Counted from the stretch's first letter, positions 1-7,969 are shown. The stretch is DNA of 10,764 nt from an uncultured Bacteroidales bacterium (GCA_946184195.1 CAMHEP010000042.1:1-10764); one strand, 5' to 3'. Translations and numbers: made by a program. The notes: a model not told the origin generated them from the letters alone.

Positions 1-1
1 C

Positions 2-415
2 ATGGATGATATTGAGTCGGGCAAAATGACGATGGAGACTATCAATGAACGCTTCCGTCTCATGCATGCCAATTACTACGACTACGAATGGACATGGGCG
101 CTCGATAAGTTGGAGCAAGTATGGGGAAGCCCGCTCCAACAGGTGACCAAAGAGCAACTGATGAAGACTGTTGAGGAGTGGAAGAAAGCCGTGGTCGGAC
201 TCGATGAGATGATTTATAATGATGCTAAGAAAGAGTTTGACCTCAATAGTCAGACCGGTTTTGGTGTGGATGGCGATGCTACGCAACAGAAAAAAGACTT
301 TATCTCGGTGCGCGGCTCATTCCAAAGTAACCCCTTTGTCATGGCGGTGAAAGAACATATCAAGGTGAAATCGGCATTGGGAGATAGCGTATTGGAACGC
401 CTTCGTGCCTTGTAA
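2..415 (+). CDS. C-terminal part of a probable DUF4954-family protein (5' truncated)
   Basis: The reading frame is open from the left edge and ends at TAA 413-415, so only the last 137 or so residues are visible. The methionine at position 2 is probably internal. The fragment is acidic and mostly helical, with WTW and EWKKAV stretches, then DAKKEFDLNSQTGFG and a tail with RGSFQSNPFV and ALGDSVLERL. From memory this resembles the C-terminus of the DUF4954 family, large Bacteroidota proteins with hexapeptide-repeat-like segments; no reaction is established for them. No signal peptide or membrane segment is visible in this part. The next gene starts 17 bp downstream, so it is likely the upstream member of an operon with rnz and radA. 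The family call rests on remembered similarity and is moderate; that it is a real coding frame is much surer. Confidence 0.65.
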   Translation: MDDIESGKMTMETINERFRLMHANYYDYEWTWALDKLEQVWGSPLQQVTKEQLMKTVEEWKKAVVGLDEMIYNDAKKEFDLNSQTGFGVDGDATQQKKDFISVRGSFQSNPFVMAVKEHIKVKSALGDSVLERLRAL

Positions 416-432
416 GATAAAAACCTGTTATT

Positions 433-1242
433 GTGGAAGGTAAAGTCACTATATTAGGTTGTGGAAGCGCGATGCCTACTTGGCAAAACTCCCCCTCCGG
501 ACAGGTGCTGGAACTATGCGACAAGTCTTTCCTCATCGACTGCGGCGAGGGCGTCCAGATAGCTATGCGCCGGCTGGGAGTGAGGACGGCACACCTCTAT
601 TCGGTCTTTATCTCCCATCTTCACGGCGATCACTGTTTCGGACTCATAGGACTAATCTCCACGTTCGGCATGATGCACCGCACACAACCGCTGCATATAT
701 ATGCACACGCAGACTTGGAGAAACTGCTGCGGCCGTGGCTCGAGTACCACTGCGCCGACTTGACCTATGAGGTTATCTTTCATGCTATCAATCCACGCAA
801 AAAAGCGGTTATCTACGAGGACCGCACCATCTCGGTGGAGACGGTTCCGCTCAAGCACAAAGTGCCTACATGCGGTTTCCTCTTCTATGAGCATCATCGC
901 CGACAGGATGCTCAGACGGGTGAGTTCTTTTATGAGACGACCAAACGGTATGCCTACTGCTCCGATACAATGTACAACGAGCGGATGGTGGAACAACTGG
1001 AGGGAGTGAAGACCCTGTATCACGAAGCTACTTATATCGACGAGCACTTAACGCGCTGCAAGGGAACGATGCATTCGACAGCACGTCAGGCGGCTATGAT
1101 TGCCTCCCGGGCGCAGGCCGGGCAGCTTATCATTGGTCATTTCTCGGCTCGCGTGGACGATCATGAACTCTTCCTCAACGAGGCACAAGAGGTATTCGCG
1201 GCTACCGTCTTAGCAGAGGAGGGTAAGACTATAAGTATATAG
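433..1242 (+). CDS. rnz: Ribonuclease Z (tRNA 3'-processing endonuclease), short form
   Basis: A metallo-beta-lactamase-fold endonuclease expected to cut precursor tRNAs 3' of the discriminator base in the cytoplasm. The start is GTG 433; an in-frame TAA at 418-420 allows nothing further upstream, and the next in-frame ATG would remove the N-terminal strand ILGCGSAMPT. Visible motifs are the zinc-binding HLHGDH at residues 62-67, H142 in PLKHKVPTCGF, D178 in YAYCSDT, the RNase Z-specific HEAT box at 197-200, HSTARQAA at 214-221, and H236 in IIGHFSAR. These support RNase Z over a generic metallo-hydrolase. At 269 aa it is shorter than the roughly 305 aa of E. coli and B. subtilis enzymes. The loss lies between H142 and D178, where the tRNA-binding flexible arm normally sits. 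It lies 17 bp after the previous gene and 13 bp before radA. Confidence 0.93.
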   Translation: MEGKVTILGCGSAMPTWQNSPSGQVLELCDKSFLIDCGEGVQIAMRRLGVRTAHLYSVFISHLHGDHCFGLIGLISTFGMMHRTQPLHIYAHADLEKLLRPWLEYHCADLTYEVIFHAINPRKKAVIYEDRTISVETVPLKHKVPTCGFLFYEHHRRQDAQTGEFFYETTKRYAYCSDTMYNERMVEQLEGVKTLYHEATYIDEHLTRCKGTMHSTARQAAMIASRAQAGQLIIGHFSARVDDHELFLNEAQEVFAATVLAEEGKTISI

Positions 1243-1255
1243 ACTTGAGTAAGAA

Positions 1256-2626
1256 ATGGCAAAGACGACGATACAATATGTGTGTTCATCGTGCGGGGCA
1301 AAAGCTCCGCAGATGTTGGGCAAATGTCCGGTGTGCGGCGAATGGGGAACGTATGAGGAAGAGGTGGTGGATATGTCACATGCCGCTTCGCGTGCTGTGG
1401 GGGGAGGTATAGGTGGTGGAAAAAGTAAGGCGCAGAAAATCAGTGAGGTAGCATGTCATGAGGACATGCGTATCGACATGCATAACGGTGAACTGAACCG
1501 CGTGTTGGGGGGTGGTCTGGTGCCCGGGAGTTTGGTCCTGTTGGGGGGAGAACCCGGTATAGGAAAGTCGACCCTCGCACTGCAGGTGCTCATGCAGCAG
1601 GGAGAACGTAAAACACTCTATGCCAGCGGTGAAGAGTCCGCACAGCAGATACGTCTCCGTGCGGAAAGGCTCTCGGGTAAACCTGACAATCTATATGTGG
1701 TGAGCGAGACATCCTTGGAGCGTATTCTGGAGCATGTTAAGCAGATAGAACCCGAGATTGTCGTTGTGGATTCCATACAGACCATTTCCGTGGATGGTGT
1801 GGATGCTACCATCGGAAGTCTGACACAGGTACGCGAATGTGCTGCACGTATCCTTCAGTTTGCTAAAGATAAGAATATCCCCTTTATCCTCATCGGACAT
1901 ATTAATAAGGAAGGATCATTGGCAGGACCGAAAGTGCTGGAGCATATTGTCGACACTGTCCTGCAGTTCGAGGGTGACCAACATTATATGTACCGTATTC
2001 TCCGTGCGCAGAAAAACCGTTTCGGTAGCACCTCCGAATTGGGTATCTACGAGATGCGTCAGGATGGTCTGCGTGAAGTGAGCAACCCCTCTGAGTTACT
2101 GCTTTCCACTAATCGTGACGGACTGAGTGGTATCGCTATCGCTGCGGCGGTGGAAGGGGCGCGCCCGTTTCTTATTGAGGTGCAAGCCCTCGTTAGCAGT
2201 GCTGCCTACGGTACGCCGCAACGTTCGTCTACAGGTTTCGATGGACGACGCCTGGGAATGCTCTTGGCGGTGCTGGAGAAACGTGTGGGATTCAATATGT
2301 TGCAGAAGGATGTTTTCATTAATATCGCCGGAGGATTGCGTGTGAGCGACCCCTCTATCGACTTGGCGGTGTTGGCTGCTGTGCTCAGTAGCAATATGGA
2401 TATCGCCTTGGATAGCGAGACTTGCCTCACGGGAGAAGTCGGACTGACCGGAGAGATACGTCCCGTCGCACGTCTGGAGCAACGGATACGCGAAGCGGAA
2501 AAACTGGGATTCCGACGTATATTGGTTCCTGCCGGACAATTACCAACTTCCACAAGAGGCTTTAAGATAGAAGTCGTCGAGGTACGGAAAGTGGCGGATG
2601 CCTTCCGCTTGCTCATTAAGAAATAG
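1256..2626 (+). CDS. radA: DNA repair protein RadA (Sms)
   Basis: A RecA-like DNA-dependent ATPase that promotes branch migration of recombination intermediates; cytoplasmic. The 456 aa length is standard. Domain order is complete: a C4 zinc finger with C10, C13, C24 and C27; a RecA-like core with Walker A GEPGIGKST at 98-106, Walker B IVVVDS at 168-173 and the RadA-specific KNRFGS motif at 253-258; and a C-terminal Lon-protease-like domain from about residue 290, including DPSIDLAVLAAVLSS and the TGEVGLTGEIRPV segment. As is usual for RadA, this domain is probably not proteolytic. The ATG at 1256 gives the expected short N-terminus before the zinc finger. It follows rnz by 13 bp and ends 24 bp before a hairpin terminator, so it is likely the last gene of its operon. 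No anomaly seen. Confidence 0.97.
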   Translation: MAKTTIQYVCSSCGAKAPQMLGKCPVCGEWGTYEEEVVDMSHAASRAVGGGIGGGKSKAQKISEVACHEDMRIDMHNGELNRVLGGGLVPGSLVLLGGEPGIGKSTLALQVLMQQGERKTLYASGEESAQQIRLRAERLSGKPDNLYVVSETSLERILEHVKQIEPEIVVVDSIQTISVDGVDATIGSLTQVRECAARILQFAKDKNIPFILIGHINKEGSLAGPKVLEHIVDTVLQFEGDQHYMYRILRAQKNRFGSTSELGIYEMRQDGLREVSNPSELLLSTNRDGLSGIAIAAAVEGARPFLIEVQALVSSAAYGTPQRSSTGFDGRRLGMLLAVLEKRVGFNMLQKDVFINIAGGLRVSDPSIDLAVLAAVLSSNMDIALDSETCLTGEVGLTGEIRPVARLEQRIREAEKLGFRRILVPAGQLPTSTRGFKIEVVEVRKVADAFRLLIKK

Positions 2627-2650
2627 TAGATATCCAAATGATACTTTTAA

Positions 2651-2692
2651 GCCGTCGGTGTGATGATACAATCACTCCGACGCTTGTTTTTT
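2651..2692 (+). terminator. Intrinsic terminator after radA
   Basis: A hairpin with left arm 2653-2663 and right arm 2672-2682 (GTCGG/CCGAC and GTGA/TCAC separated by a single T-T mismatch) closes an 8-nt loop. It is followed by TTG and six T's at 2687-2692. It lies 24 bp after the radA stop and upstream of the next promoter, which is where an operon boundary would be expected. Confidence 0.75.
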
Positions 2693-2711
2693 GTGGCAAA
2701 AAGGAAATAAA

Positions 2712-2743
2712 TTTGCGTATGTCAGTTTTTTTATGTAATTTTG
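2712..2743 (+). promoter_or_regulatory. Bacteroidota-type promoter for the envelope operon
   Basis: TTTG at 2712-2715 and TAATTTTG at 2736-2743 are separated by exactly 20 bp. This matches the Bacteroidota primary sigma consensus (-33 TTTG, -7 TAnnTTTG). Transcription would begin near 2748-2752, about 20 bp before the ATG at 2770. An identical TAATTTTG recurs at 2749-2756 without a clear -33 partner; it may be a weaker second -7 element or chance. Confidence 0.8.
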
Positions 2744-2769
2744 CGCGATAATTTTGTATTGTCCGTACT

Positions 2770-3447
2770 ATGCATGCAAATAGGATATATGGTGTGTGGC
2801 TCGTTTGCCTGCTGTTCTGTGGCACGGCTACTGCTGCCGTCAGGTCTACTGACCAGCGTCCTTATGTCTGCGAGTTCGGCGTACAAGGAGGTATAGGCTA
2901 TTATTGTGGTGATGCCGCCGAACATGTCTTCACGAACGTAAGGGAAACATATGGCGGGCATTTCCGTTATAAGTTCGACCCGCGTTGGGCGCTGCAGGTC
3001 AAGGGACTCTATCATCTTATCCAGGGACCTATGCCCGAAAGCGAGGAGAAATGGAAAACCCACATGGTCAATGTGGATGCGATGGCGGAGTTCAACTTCA
3101 TCCGTTTTGGTCGACGCCGTTTCGATAGGAAAATGAAACCCTATACTCCCTATATCTTCGCCGGGGTGGGTATGTCGCTCTATGGTGAGAGTTTCGACCG
3201 CTTTGCCGTCTATATTCCGGTAGGCATAGGCTTCAAGTGGAAGTTTGCTGAACATTGGGGGATGAATATCGCTTGGCAGCATAATATCTACACGGTGGAT
3301 AATCTCGAGTGTCGGGACGTGTGGGGGAATACATGGGACCTCAACGGCTCCAATTGGCTCAACTGTGATGTGACGGGACAACTTACACTTGGCATAGTCT
3401 TTGAGTTCGGTAAACTGAGGAAGCCGTGCAAGACATGTCAATACTAA
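2770..3447 (+). CDS. DUF6089-like outer-membrane beta-barrel protein
   Basis: A 225 aa protein with an N-terminal signal peptide: a hydrophobic stretch around residues 7-18 and a likely cleavage after the TATAA region near residue 23. The mature part has alternating aromatic and polar strands typical of a small outer-membrane barrel: EFGVQGGIGYYCGD, GGHFRYKFDPRWALQVKG, KPYTPYIFAGVG, VYIPVGIGFKWKF and a C-terminal LTLGIVFEFG. Sequence style and position directly before uppS-bamA fit the DUF6089 family, which in Bacteroidales commonly occupies this place; its molecular role is not established. The C-terminus extends about ten residues past the last predicted strand and ends KPCKTCQY, with two cysteines where barrels usually end on an aromatic residue. 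It is the first gene after the promoter and lies 38 bp before uppS. Confidence 0.8.
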   Translation: MHANRIYGVWLVCLLFCGTATAAVRSTDQRPYVCEFGVQGGIGYYCGDAAEHVFTNVRETYGGHFRYKFDPRWALQVKGLYHLIQGPMPESEEKWKTHMVNVDAMAEFNFIRFGRRRFDRKMKPYTPYIFAGVGMSLYGESFDRFAVYIPVGIGFKWKFAEHWGMNIAWQHNIYTVDNLECRDVWGNTWDLNGSNWLNCDVTGQLTLGIVFEFGKLRKPCKTCQY

Positions 3448-3485
3448 CAGAACCTGCTTAACTAATTGATGGATAGAGAAGACGT

Positions 3486-4223
3486 ATGTATAAAGACAAG
3501 ATAATCAAGGAACGCCTGCCGCGACATATCGCGATAATCATGGACGGCAACGGACGTTGGGCTAAACGTCAAGGTTTGGCACGTATGTACGGTCACAAGC
3601 AAGGAGTCGAGACGGTGCATAATATCACCGAGGCGGCGGCTGAGTTGGGTATTGACTATCTGACGTTATATACTTTCTCCACGGAGAACTGGAATCGTCC
3701 TAAACAGGAGGTGGATGCCCTGATGACACTGCTCGTGGATACGATTGTCAAGGAGACACCCACACTCATGAAGAATAATGTTCGTTTGCTCACCATCGGC
3801 GATACGGACCGCCTACCGGCAGAGGCTAAGCGCAAGTTTGAACTCTGTATGCAGGAGACGGCTGCTAATACTGGACTGAAGATGGTGATAGCGCTCAGTT
3901 ATTCAGCGCGTTGGGAGATGACGGAGGCTGCACGACGCATGGCGGCGGATGCCGTGAAGGGTATTCTGCGTCCCGAAGATATCAACGAGCAGACGGTGAG
4001 TGATTATCTCACGACACGCAGTATGCCGGACCCTGACCTGCTCATACGAACCAGCGGAGAACTGCGTATCAGCAATTTCTTATTGTGGCAACTGGCTTAT
4101 TCGGAACTGTATTTCACCGAATGCTTGTGGCCTGAGTTTACTGTGGAGGAGTTCTATAAGGCTATCGTTGACTATCAGAGTCGGGAACGACGTTTCGGAA
4201 AAACCAGTGAACAGATTCTTTAA
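3486..4223 (+). CDS. uppS: Isoprenyl transferase / undecaprenyl diphosphate synthase
   Basis: A cis-prenyltransferase that extends farnesyl diphosphate with isopentenyl units to undecaprenyl diphosphate, the lipid carrier for peptidoglycan and surface glycans; cytosolic or membrane-associated. At 245 aa it has the usual length. Diagnostic motifs are all present: MDGNGRWAK with catalytic D20, the GHKQG stretch around H37, YTFSTENWNRP at 62-72, and the C-terminal PDPDLLIRTSGELRISNFLLWQLAYSELYF region with R188, which binds the isopentenyl diphosphate. The ATG at 3486 gives the expected short leader before PRHIAIIMDGNG. It lies 38 bp after the DUF6089-like gene with no obvious promoter between them. 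The last 17 bp (4207-4223) overlap the predicted start of bamA. Confidence 0.96.
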   Translation: MYKDKIIKERLPRHIAIIMDGNGRWAKRQGLARMYGHKQGVETVHNITEAAAELGIDYLTLYTFSTENWNRPKQEVDALMTLLVDTIVKETPTLMKNNVRLLTIGDTDRLPAEAKRKFELCMQETAANTGLKMVIALSYSARWEMTEAARRMAADAVKGILRPEDINEQTVSDYLTTRSMPDPDLLIRTSGELRISNFLLWQLAYSELYFTECLWPEFTVEEFYKAIVDYQSRERRFGKTSEQIL

Positions 4224-6831
4224 CATATGGTGTGCCTTGCTGCTGGTCTTCCCGTTGGCAGCACAGGTGGTAGAGACAAATGATACGGCTGTCGCGGCTG
4301 TTGAGCCTATGCCGGTGCCTGAGATAGAGTACTCCATGCATGCCAAGACATACGAGATAGCCGGTATCTCCGTCACAGGAGCCGATAGCTACGAGGATTT
4401 TGTGCTCATCGGTTTCTCCGGACTGGCAGTGGGAGATAAGATTGAGGTGCCCGGACCGCAGATAACCAAGGCGGTTAAACGCTTCTGGAAACAGGGACTA
4501 TTCTCCGATGTGAAAATCAAAGCTACTAAGATTGAAGGCACTAAGATATGGCTTGAGATAGCGCTTGAGTTGCGTCCGCGGGTATCCGATGTGGTCTATA
4601 CGGGACTCAAGAAGAGTGAACGCGAGGATGTAGAGGTGAAGGTGGGTATAGCTCGGGGTAACCAGATGACACCGAACCTCAAGGATCGTGCGAAGAAGGT
4701 GATTACCAAATACATGGAGGAGAAAGGCTACCACAATGCCGTCGTCTATGTCAAGGAGTCTCCCGACCTGCAGCACCCGGGCTATGTGCGTGTGCTCATC
4801 GCTGTGGATAAGAAAACGAAAACACGTGTGGCTAAAATCTACGTCACGGGAAACCATGCACTCTCAACGCGGAAGATTAACATTGCCATGAAGAAAACCA
4901 ACGATAACAGCTCTATCGTCACTTGGTTCCGTACAAAGAAGTTTGTGCAACAGGAGTTCGAGAACGATAAACAATTGGTTATCGATAAGTACAACGAGAT
5001 AGGTTATCGCGATGCCTACATCGTCTCGGATAGCGTGGTGCCTAATCCCAAAAATCCTGACAAGGTGGATGTCTATCTCACTGTCAGCGAGGGCGATAAA
5101 TACTATATTCGAGATATCAAATGGGTAGGTAATACCATCTATCCTTACGAGATATTGGATGCTACTCTCGGTATTAAGAAAGGTGATACTTACAACCTCA
5201 AACGTCTTAACGAACGTCTGACAGGAGATGATGACGCCGTGGCTAAACTCTATACCGACCAAGGATACCTCTTCTTTAACGTTGACCCCGTCGAGGTGAA
5301 GATTGAGAACGACTCCATTGATTTCGAGATGCGGATGTATGAGGGGCAACCTGCTACCATTAACCGTATCAATATCGAAGGTAACACGCGTGTTTACGAA
5401 CATGTGGTGCGGCGCGAGTTGTATACCAAGCCCGGACAATTGTATAGTCAGTCGGATATCATGCGTTCACTGCGTGAGTTGGCACAGATGGGGCACTTCG
5501 ACCAGGAGAAGCTGGTTCCTGATATTCAGCCGGACCCCGAGAACGGTACCGTCGACATCACCTACCAGCTCGAGACCAAGTCCAGCGACCAGGTGGAGTT
5601 CTCCCTCGGTTGGGGTGCTACCGGTATCATCGGTAGCTTGGGACTGAAGTTCACCAACTTTGCTATCCAAAACCTCTTCAATAAGAAGGCATATCGTATC
5701 GTACCACAAGGTGAGGGACAGACCTTTAGTATCAATGCCCGAACCAATGGTGTCTACTATACTTCCGTGAGCATGTCCTTCCTCGAACCGTGGCTCGGCG
5801 GTAAGCGACCTAACTCGCTCTCGGCAAGTATCTTCTTTGCTAACCAGACCGGGTACAGCAACCGTTATTATACGGCATATCAAAACTTATATAATAGTTA
5901 TTCCAGCTATTATAACTACTACGGCAACTCCAACTATTATCAACAGTTGCAGGAGTCGGAGGCTGACCCGGATAAATACTTGCGTACATTCGGTGTGAGT
6001 ATCGGTTATGGTAAGCGTCTCAAGTGGCCCGACGACTATTTCACGTTCTATGGCGAAATCAGCTATCAACTCTATTGGATGAAGGACTGGCCCTACCTGC
6101 TTATCTCCAACGGTATGAGCCATAACCTCGCGCTCAACCTCCAATTGTCGCGTTCGAGTATCGATAATCCTATCTACACCCGCCGCGGTTCACAGTTCTC
6201 CATCGGATTGAAGATTACCCCGCCGTGGTCTCTCATGCGGAAGAACCGTAACTATGCAGCTATGTCGAATAACGACAAGTACGAGATGATTGAGTACCAT
6301 AAGTGGAAACTCACCGGTAAGGTCTTCACTCCGCTTACTCCCGATAGCAAACTTGTGCTCATGACCCGGGCTGAGTTCGGATACCTCGGTCATTATAACA
6401 AAAACCTCAAGTCGCCTTTCGAGAGCTTCTATATGGGTGGTGACGGTATGTCCAGCTATTCCAGCTACTCCACGGACTATGTGGCGATGCGTGGTTACTC
6501 CTCCGGTTCGTTGACCCCGTACGATGCCGCCACAGGTCGAAACATGGGTTACGTCTATGATAAATTCACGATGGAGCTTCGCTATCCGCTCTCCCTTCAG
6601 CAGAATGCTACGATATGGATTCTCGGATTCCTCGAGGCGGGTAACTGCTACGCCGACATACGAGACTTCGACCCCTTCGACCTCAAGCGTTCCGCCGGTG
6701 TAGGTGTTCGTATCTTCCTGCCTATGTTCGGACTTATGGGTATCGACTGGGGTTGGGGATTCGACCAAATCAACGGCTCCAGCCAGTATGGCGGAAGCCA
6801 ATTCCATTTCGTGCTGGGACAGGAACTATAA
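4207..6831 (+). CDS. bamA: Outer membrane protein assembly factor BamA
   Basis: The Omp85-family core of the machine that inserts beta-barrel proteins into the outer membrane. The frame is open back to 4000, but that part lies antiparallel to no homology and overlaps uppS. GTG 4207 gives a clean signal peptide (MNRFFNIWCALLLVFPLAAQ) and an 874 aa protein, so I choose it; the nearby ATG at 4227 is out of frame. Five POTRA domains are discernible at about 48-122, 125-203, 206-293, 299-380 and 383-458, followed by a 16-strand D15/Omp85 barrel from about 460. MRGY at 761-764 is in the place of the VRGF/Y motif of loop 6. Residues 550-578 form a tyrosine- and asparagine-rich insertion, probably an extracellular loop. 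The protein ends FHFVLGQEL, on leucine instead of the common aromatic. Flanking uppS and ompH genes match the conserved context. Confidence 0.93.
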   Translation: MNRFFNIWCALLLVFPLAAQVVETNDTAVAAVEPMPVPEIEYSMHAKTYEIAGISVTGADSYEDFVLIGFSGLAVGDKIEVPGPQITKAVKRFWKQGLFSDVKIKATKIEGTKIWLEIALELRPRVSDVVYTGLKKSEREDVEVKVGIARGNQMTPNLKDRAKKVITKYMEEKGYHNAVVYVKESPDLQHPGYVRVLIAVDKKTKTRVAKIYVTGNHALSTRKINIAMKKTNDNSSIVTWFRTKKFVQQEFENDKQLVIDKYNEIGYRDAYIVSDSVVPNPKNPDKVDVYLTVSEGDKYYIRDIKWVGNTIYPYEILDATLGIKKGDTYNLKRLNERLTGDDDAVAKLYTDQGYLFFNVDPVEVKIENDSIDFEMRMYEGQPATINRINIEGNTRVYEHVVRRELYTKPGQLYSQSDIMRSLRELAQMGHFDQEKLVPDIQPDPENGTVDITYQLETKSSDQVEFSLGWGATGIIGSLGLKFTNFAIQNLFNKKAYRIVPQGEGQTFSINARTNGVYYTSVSMSFLEPWLGGKRPNSLSASIFFANQTGYSNRYYTAYQNLYNSYSSYYNYYGNSNYYQQLQESEADPDKYLRTFGVSIGYGKRLKWPDDYFTFYGEISYQLYWMKDWPYLLISNGMSHNLALNLQLSRSSIDNPIYTRRGSQFSIGLKITPPWSLMRKNRNYAAMSNNDKYEMIEYHKWKLTGKVFTPLTPDSKLVLMTRAEFGYLGHYNKNLKSPFESFYMGGDGMSSYSSYSTDYVAMRGYSSGSLTPYDAATGRNMGYVYDKFTMELRYPLSLQQNATIWILGFLEAGNCYADIRDFDPFDLKRSAGVGVRIFLPMFGLMGIDWGWGFDQINGSSQYGGSQFHFVLGQEL

Positions 6832-6861
6832 CATAACAATCAATGTAAATAGCTACACAAA

Positions 6862-7380
6862 ATGACTAAGAAAATCGTGTTTTTCCTCCTCGCAATGCTT
6901 GCATTGCCGACCATGGCTGCTGAAAAAAGTGCGGTAGCCTATGTGGATATGGCATATATTTTGAAGAACCTACCGCAGTACGAGTCCGCCAGCGAGCAAC
7001 TCAGCCTCATATCCAAACGGTGGCAGAAGGAAATTGACGCTGCCGAACAGCAGGCTCGCGTACTCGCTACTAACTACCAGACCGAACAAATCTTCCTCAG
7101 TGACGATATGCGCAAGAAAAGGGAGAAGGAAATCGTCGACAAGGAGAATGAGGTGCTGGAACTAAAACGTAAATACTTTGGACAGGACGGTGAACTCTTC
7201 AAGAAACGTGAAGCACTCATCAAACCTATTCAGGATGAGGTATATGCCGCGCTGCAGGATTTGGCGAACGAGAAACGTCTGGATGTCATCCGCGATCGTT
7301 CCAGCGACCCTTCACTGCTCTATATGTCCTCCAAACTCGACATCAGCGACCAGGTGCTGCAAAAACTCGGTGCCAAATAA
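6862..7380 (+). CDS. OmpH/Skp-family periplasmic chaperone (first copy)
   Basis: A 172 aa protein expected to act as a periplasmic holdase for unfolded outer-membrane proteins on their way to BamA. It begins with a signal peptide (KKIVFFLLAMLALPTMAA, cleavage near residue 20). A short beta segment AVAYVDMAYILKNLPQY follows, then a long charged helical region of about 35-130 rich in E, K and Q (the coiled-coil tentacles of Skp), and a C-terminal strand region with LDVIRDRSSDPSLLYMS. This is the standard OmpH layout. It lies 30 bp after bamA with no promoter seen, so it is probably in the same transcript. In Bacteroidales two ompH genes in tandem after bamA are usual; the copies here are diverged, sharing layout more than sequence. 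Confidence 0.9.
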   Translation: MTKKIVFFLLAMLALPTMAAEKSAVAYVDMAYILKNLPQYESASEQLSLISKRWQKEIDAAEQQARVLATNYQTEQIFLSDDMRKKREKEIVDKENEVLELKRKYFGQDGELFKKREALIKPIQDEVYAALQDLANEKRLDVIRDRSSDPSLLYMSSKLDISDQVLQKLGAK

Positions 7381-7403
7381 CAGACACTTTATTTATATAT
7401 TAC

Positions 7404-7441
7404 GGGCTTAACTAAAAAATGTGATTTTTTTAGAACAGCCC
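7404..7441 (+). promoter_or_regulatory. A-tract/T-tract hairpin between the two ompH genes
   Basis: The outer stem GGGCT (7404-7408) pairs with AGCCC (7437-7441). After a symmetric 3x3 internal loop, an inner stem CTAAAAAA (7412-7419) pairs with TTTTTTAG (7426-7433) around a 6-nt loop. The T-run lies inside the stem and not after it, so it is not a standard terminator. It could be a partial terminator, a processing site or an mRNA stability element that sets the ratio of the two chaperones. No TAnnTTTG promoter is seen in this 97-bp gap. Confidence 0.45.
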
Positions 7442-7477
7442 TTCAACAGAAGATAATAATAACTAATAGACAAGACA

Positions 7478-7969
7478 ATGAAAAAAGTATTTTTTATCCT
7501 TGCGTTGGCTCTGCCCATGATGGCTGCTGCGCAGACTTTCGGACATGTGAACACTCAAGAACTCTTCCAGCAAATGCCGGAGGTGGCTCAGGTAAAAGCT
7601 CGAATGGACACTATCAATTCGCAGTATGAGAGCCAACTCGCTTCTATGCAGGAGGAACTGCAGAAGAAAGCGCAGGACTACCAGGCTAATATGGCTACCC
7701 TCCCTGACGGCGTCAAGCAGATTCGTGAGCAGGAACTGCAGGAGATGCAGCAGCGTATTCAGATGTTCTACCAGACTGCTGAGCAGGATATCCAGAAGAA
7801 ACAACAGGAACTCGTAGCTCCTATCCACGAGCGTATGACTAAGGCCATCAAGGCGGTGGGCGAGAAGGAACACTATACCTATATCTTCGACGCCGCTGCA
7901 ATGGTATATATTGCTCCGGATGCGCATGATGTCATGAGCTCGGTTAAGAAAGAACTCGGCATAAAATGA
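7478..7969 (+). CDS. OmpH/Skp-family periplasmic chaperone (second copy)
   Basis: A 163 aa Skp-like protein. A signal peptide (KKVFFILALALPMMAAAQ, cleavage near residue 19) is followed by the OmpH beta segment FGHVNTQELFQQMPEV. A long coiled-coil stretch at about residues 36-118 is very rich in Q, E and K, and a C-terminal strand region has YTYIFDAAAMVYIAPDAHDV, close to the OmpH consensus in this phylum. Expected role: holding outer-membrane proteins in the periplasm for BamA. It lies 97 bp after the first copy; the gap holds a hairpin. Its stop codon TGA (7967-7969) overlaps an ATG in the arrangement ATGA, and that ATG opens the 15-bp repeat array described separately. This copy matches the canonical family more plainly than the first. 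Confidence 0.93.
   Translation: MKKVFFILALALPMMAAAQTFGHVNTQELFQQMPEVAQVKARMDTINSQYESQLASMQEELQKKAQDYQANMATLPDGVKQIREQELQEMQQRIQMFYQTAEQDIQKKQQELVAPIHERMTKAIKAVGEKEHYTYIFDAAAMVYIAPDAHDVMSSVKKELGIK

Noticed and set aside
4000..4206. Long open frame upstream of bamA that would extend the protein by 69 residues
   Set aside because: It overlaps the conserved 3' coding region of uppS in another frame, has no BamA-like sequence and would bury the signal peptide.
4864..6807. Several long minus-strand open frames (up to about 205 codons) within bamA
   Set aside because: They are opposite a well-supported conserved gene; their length follows from its codon usage and they have no independent features.
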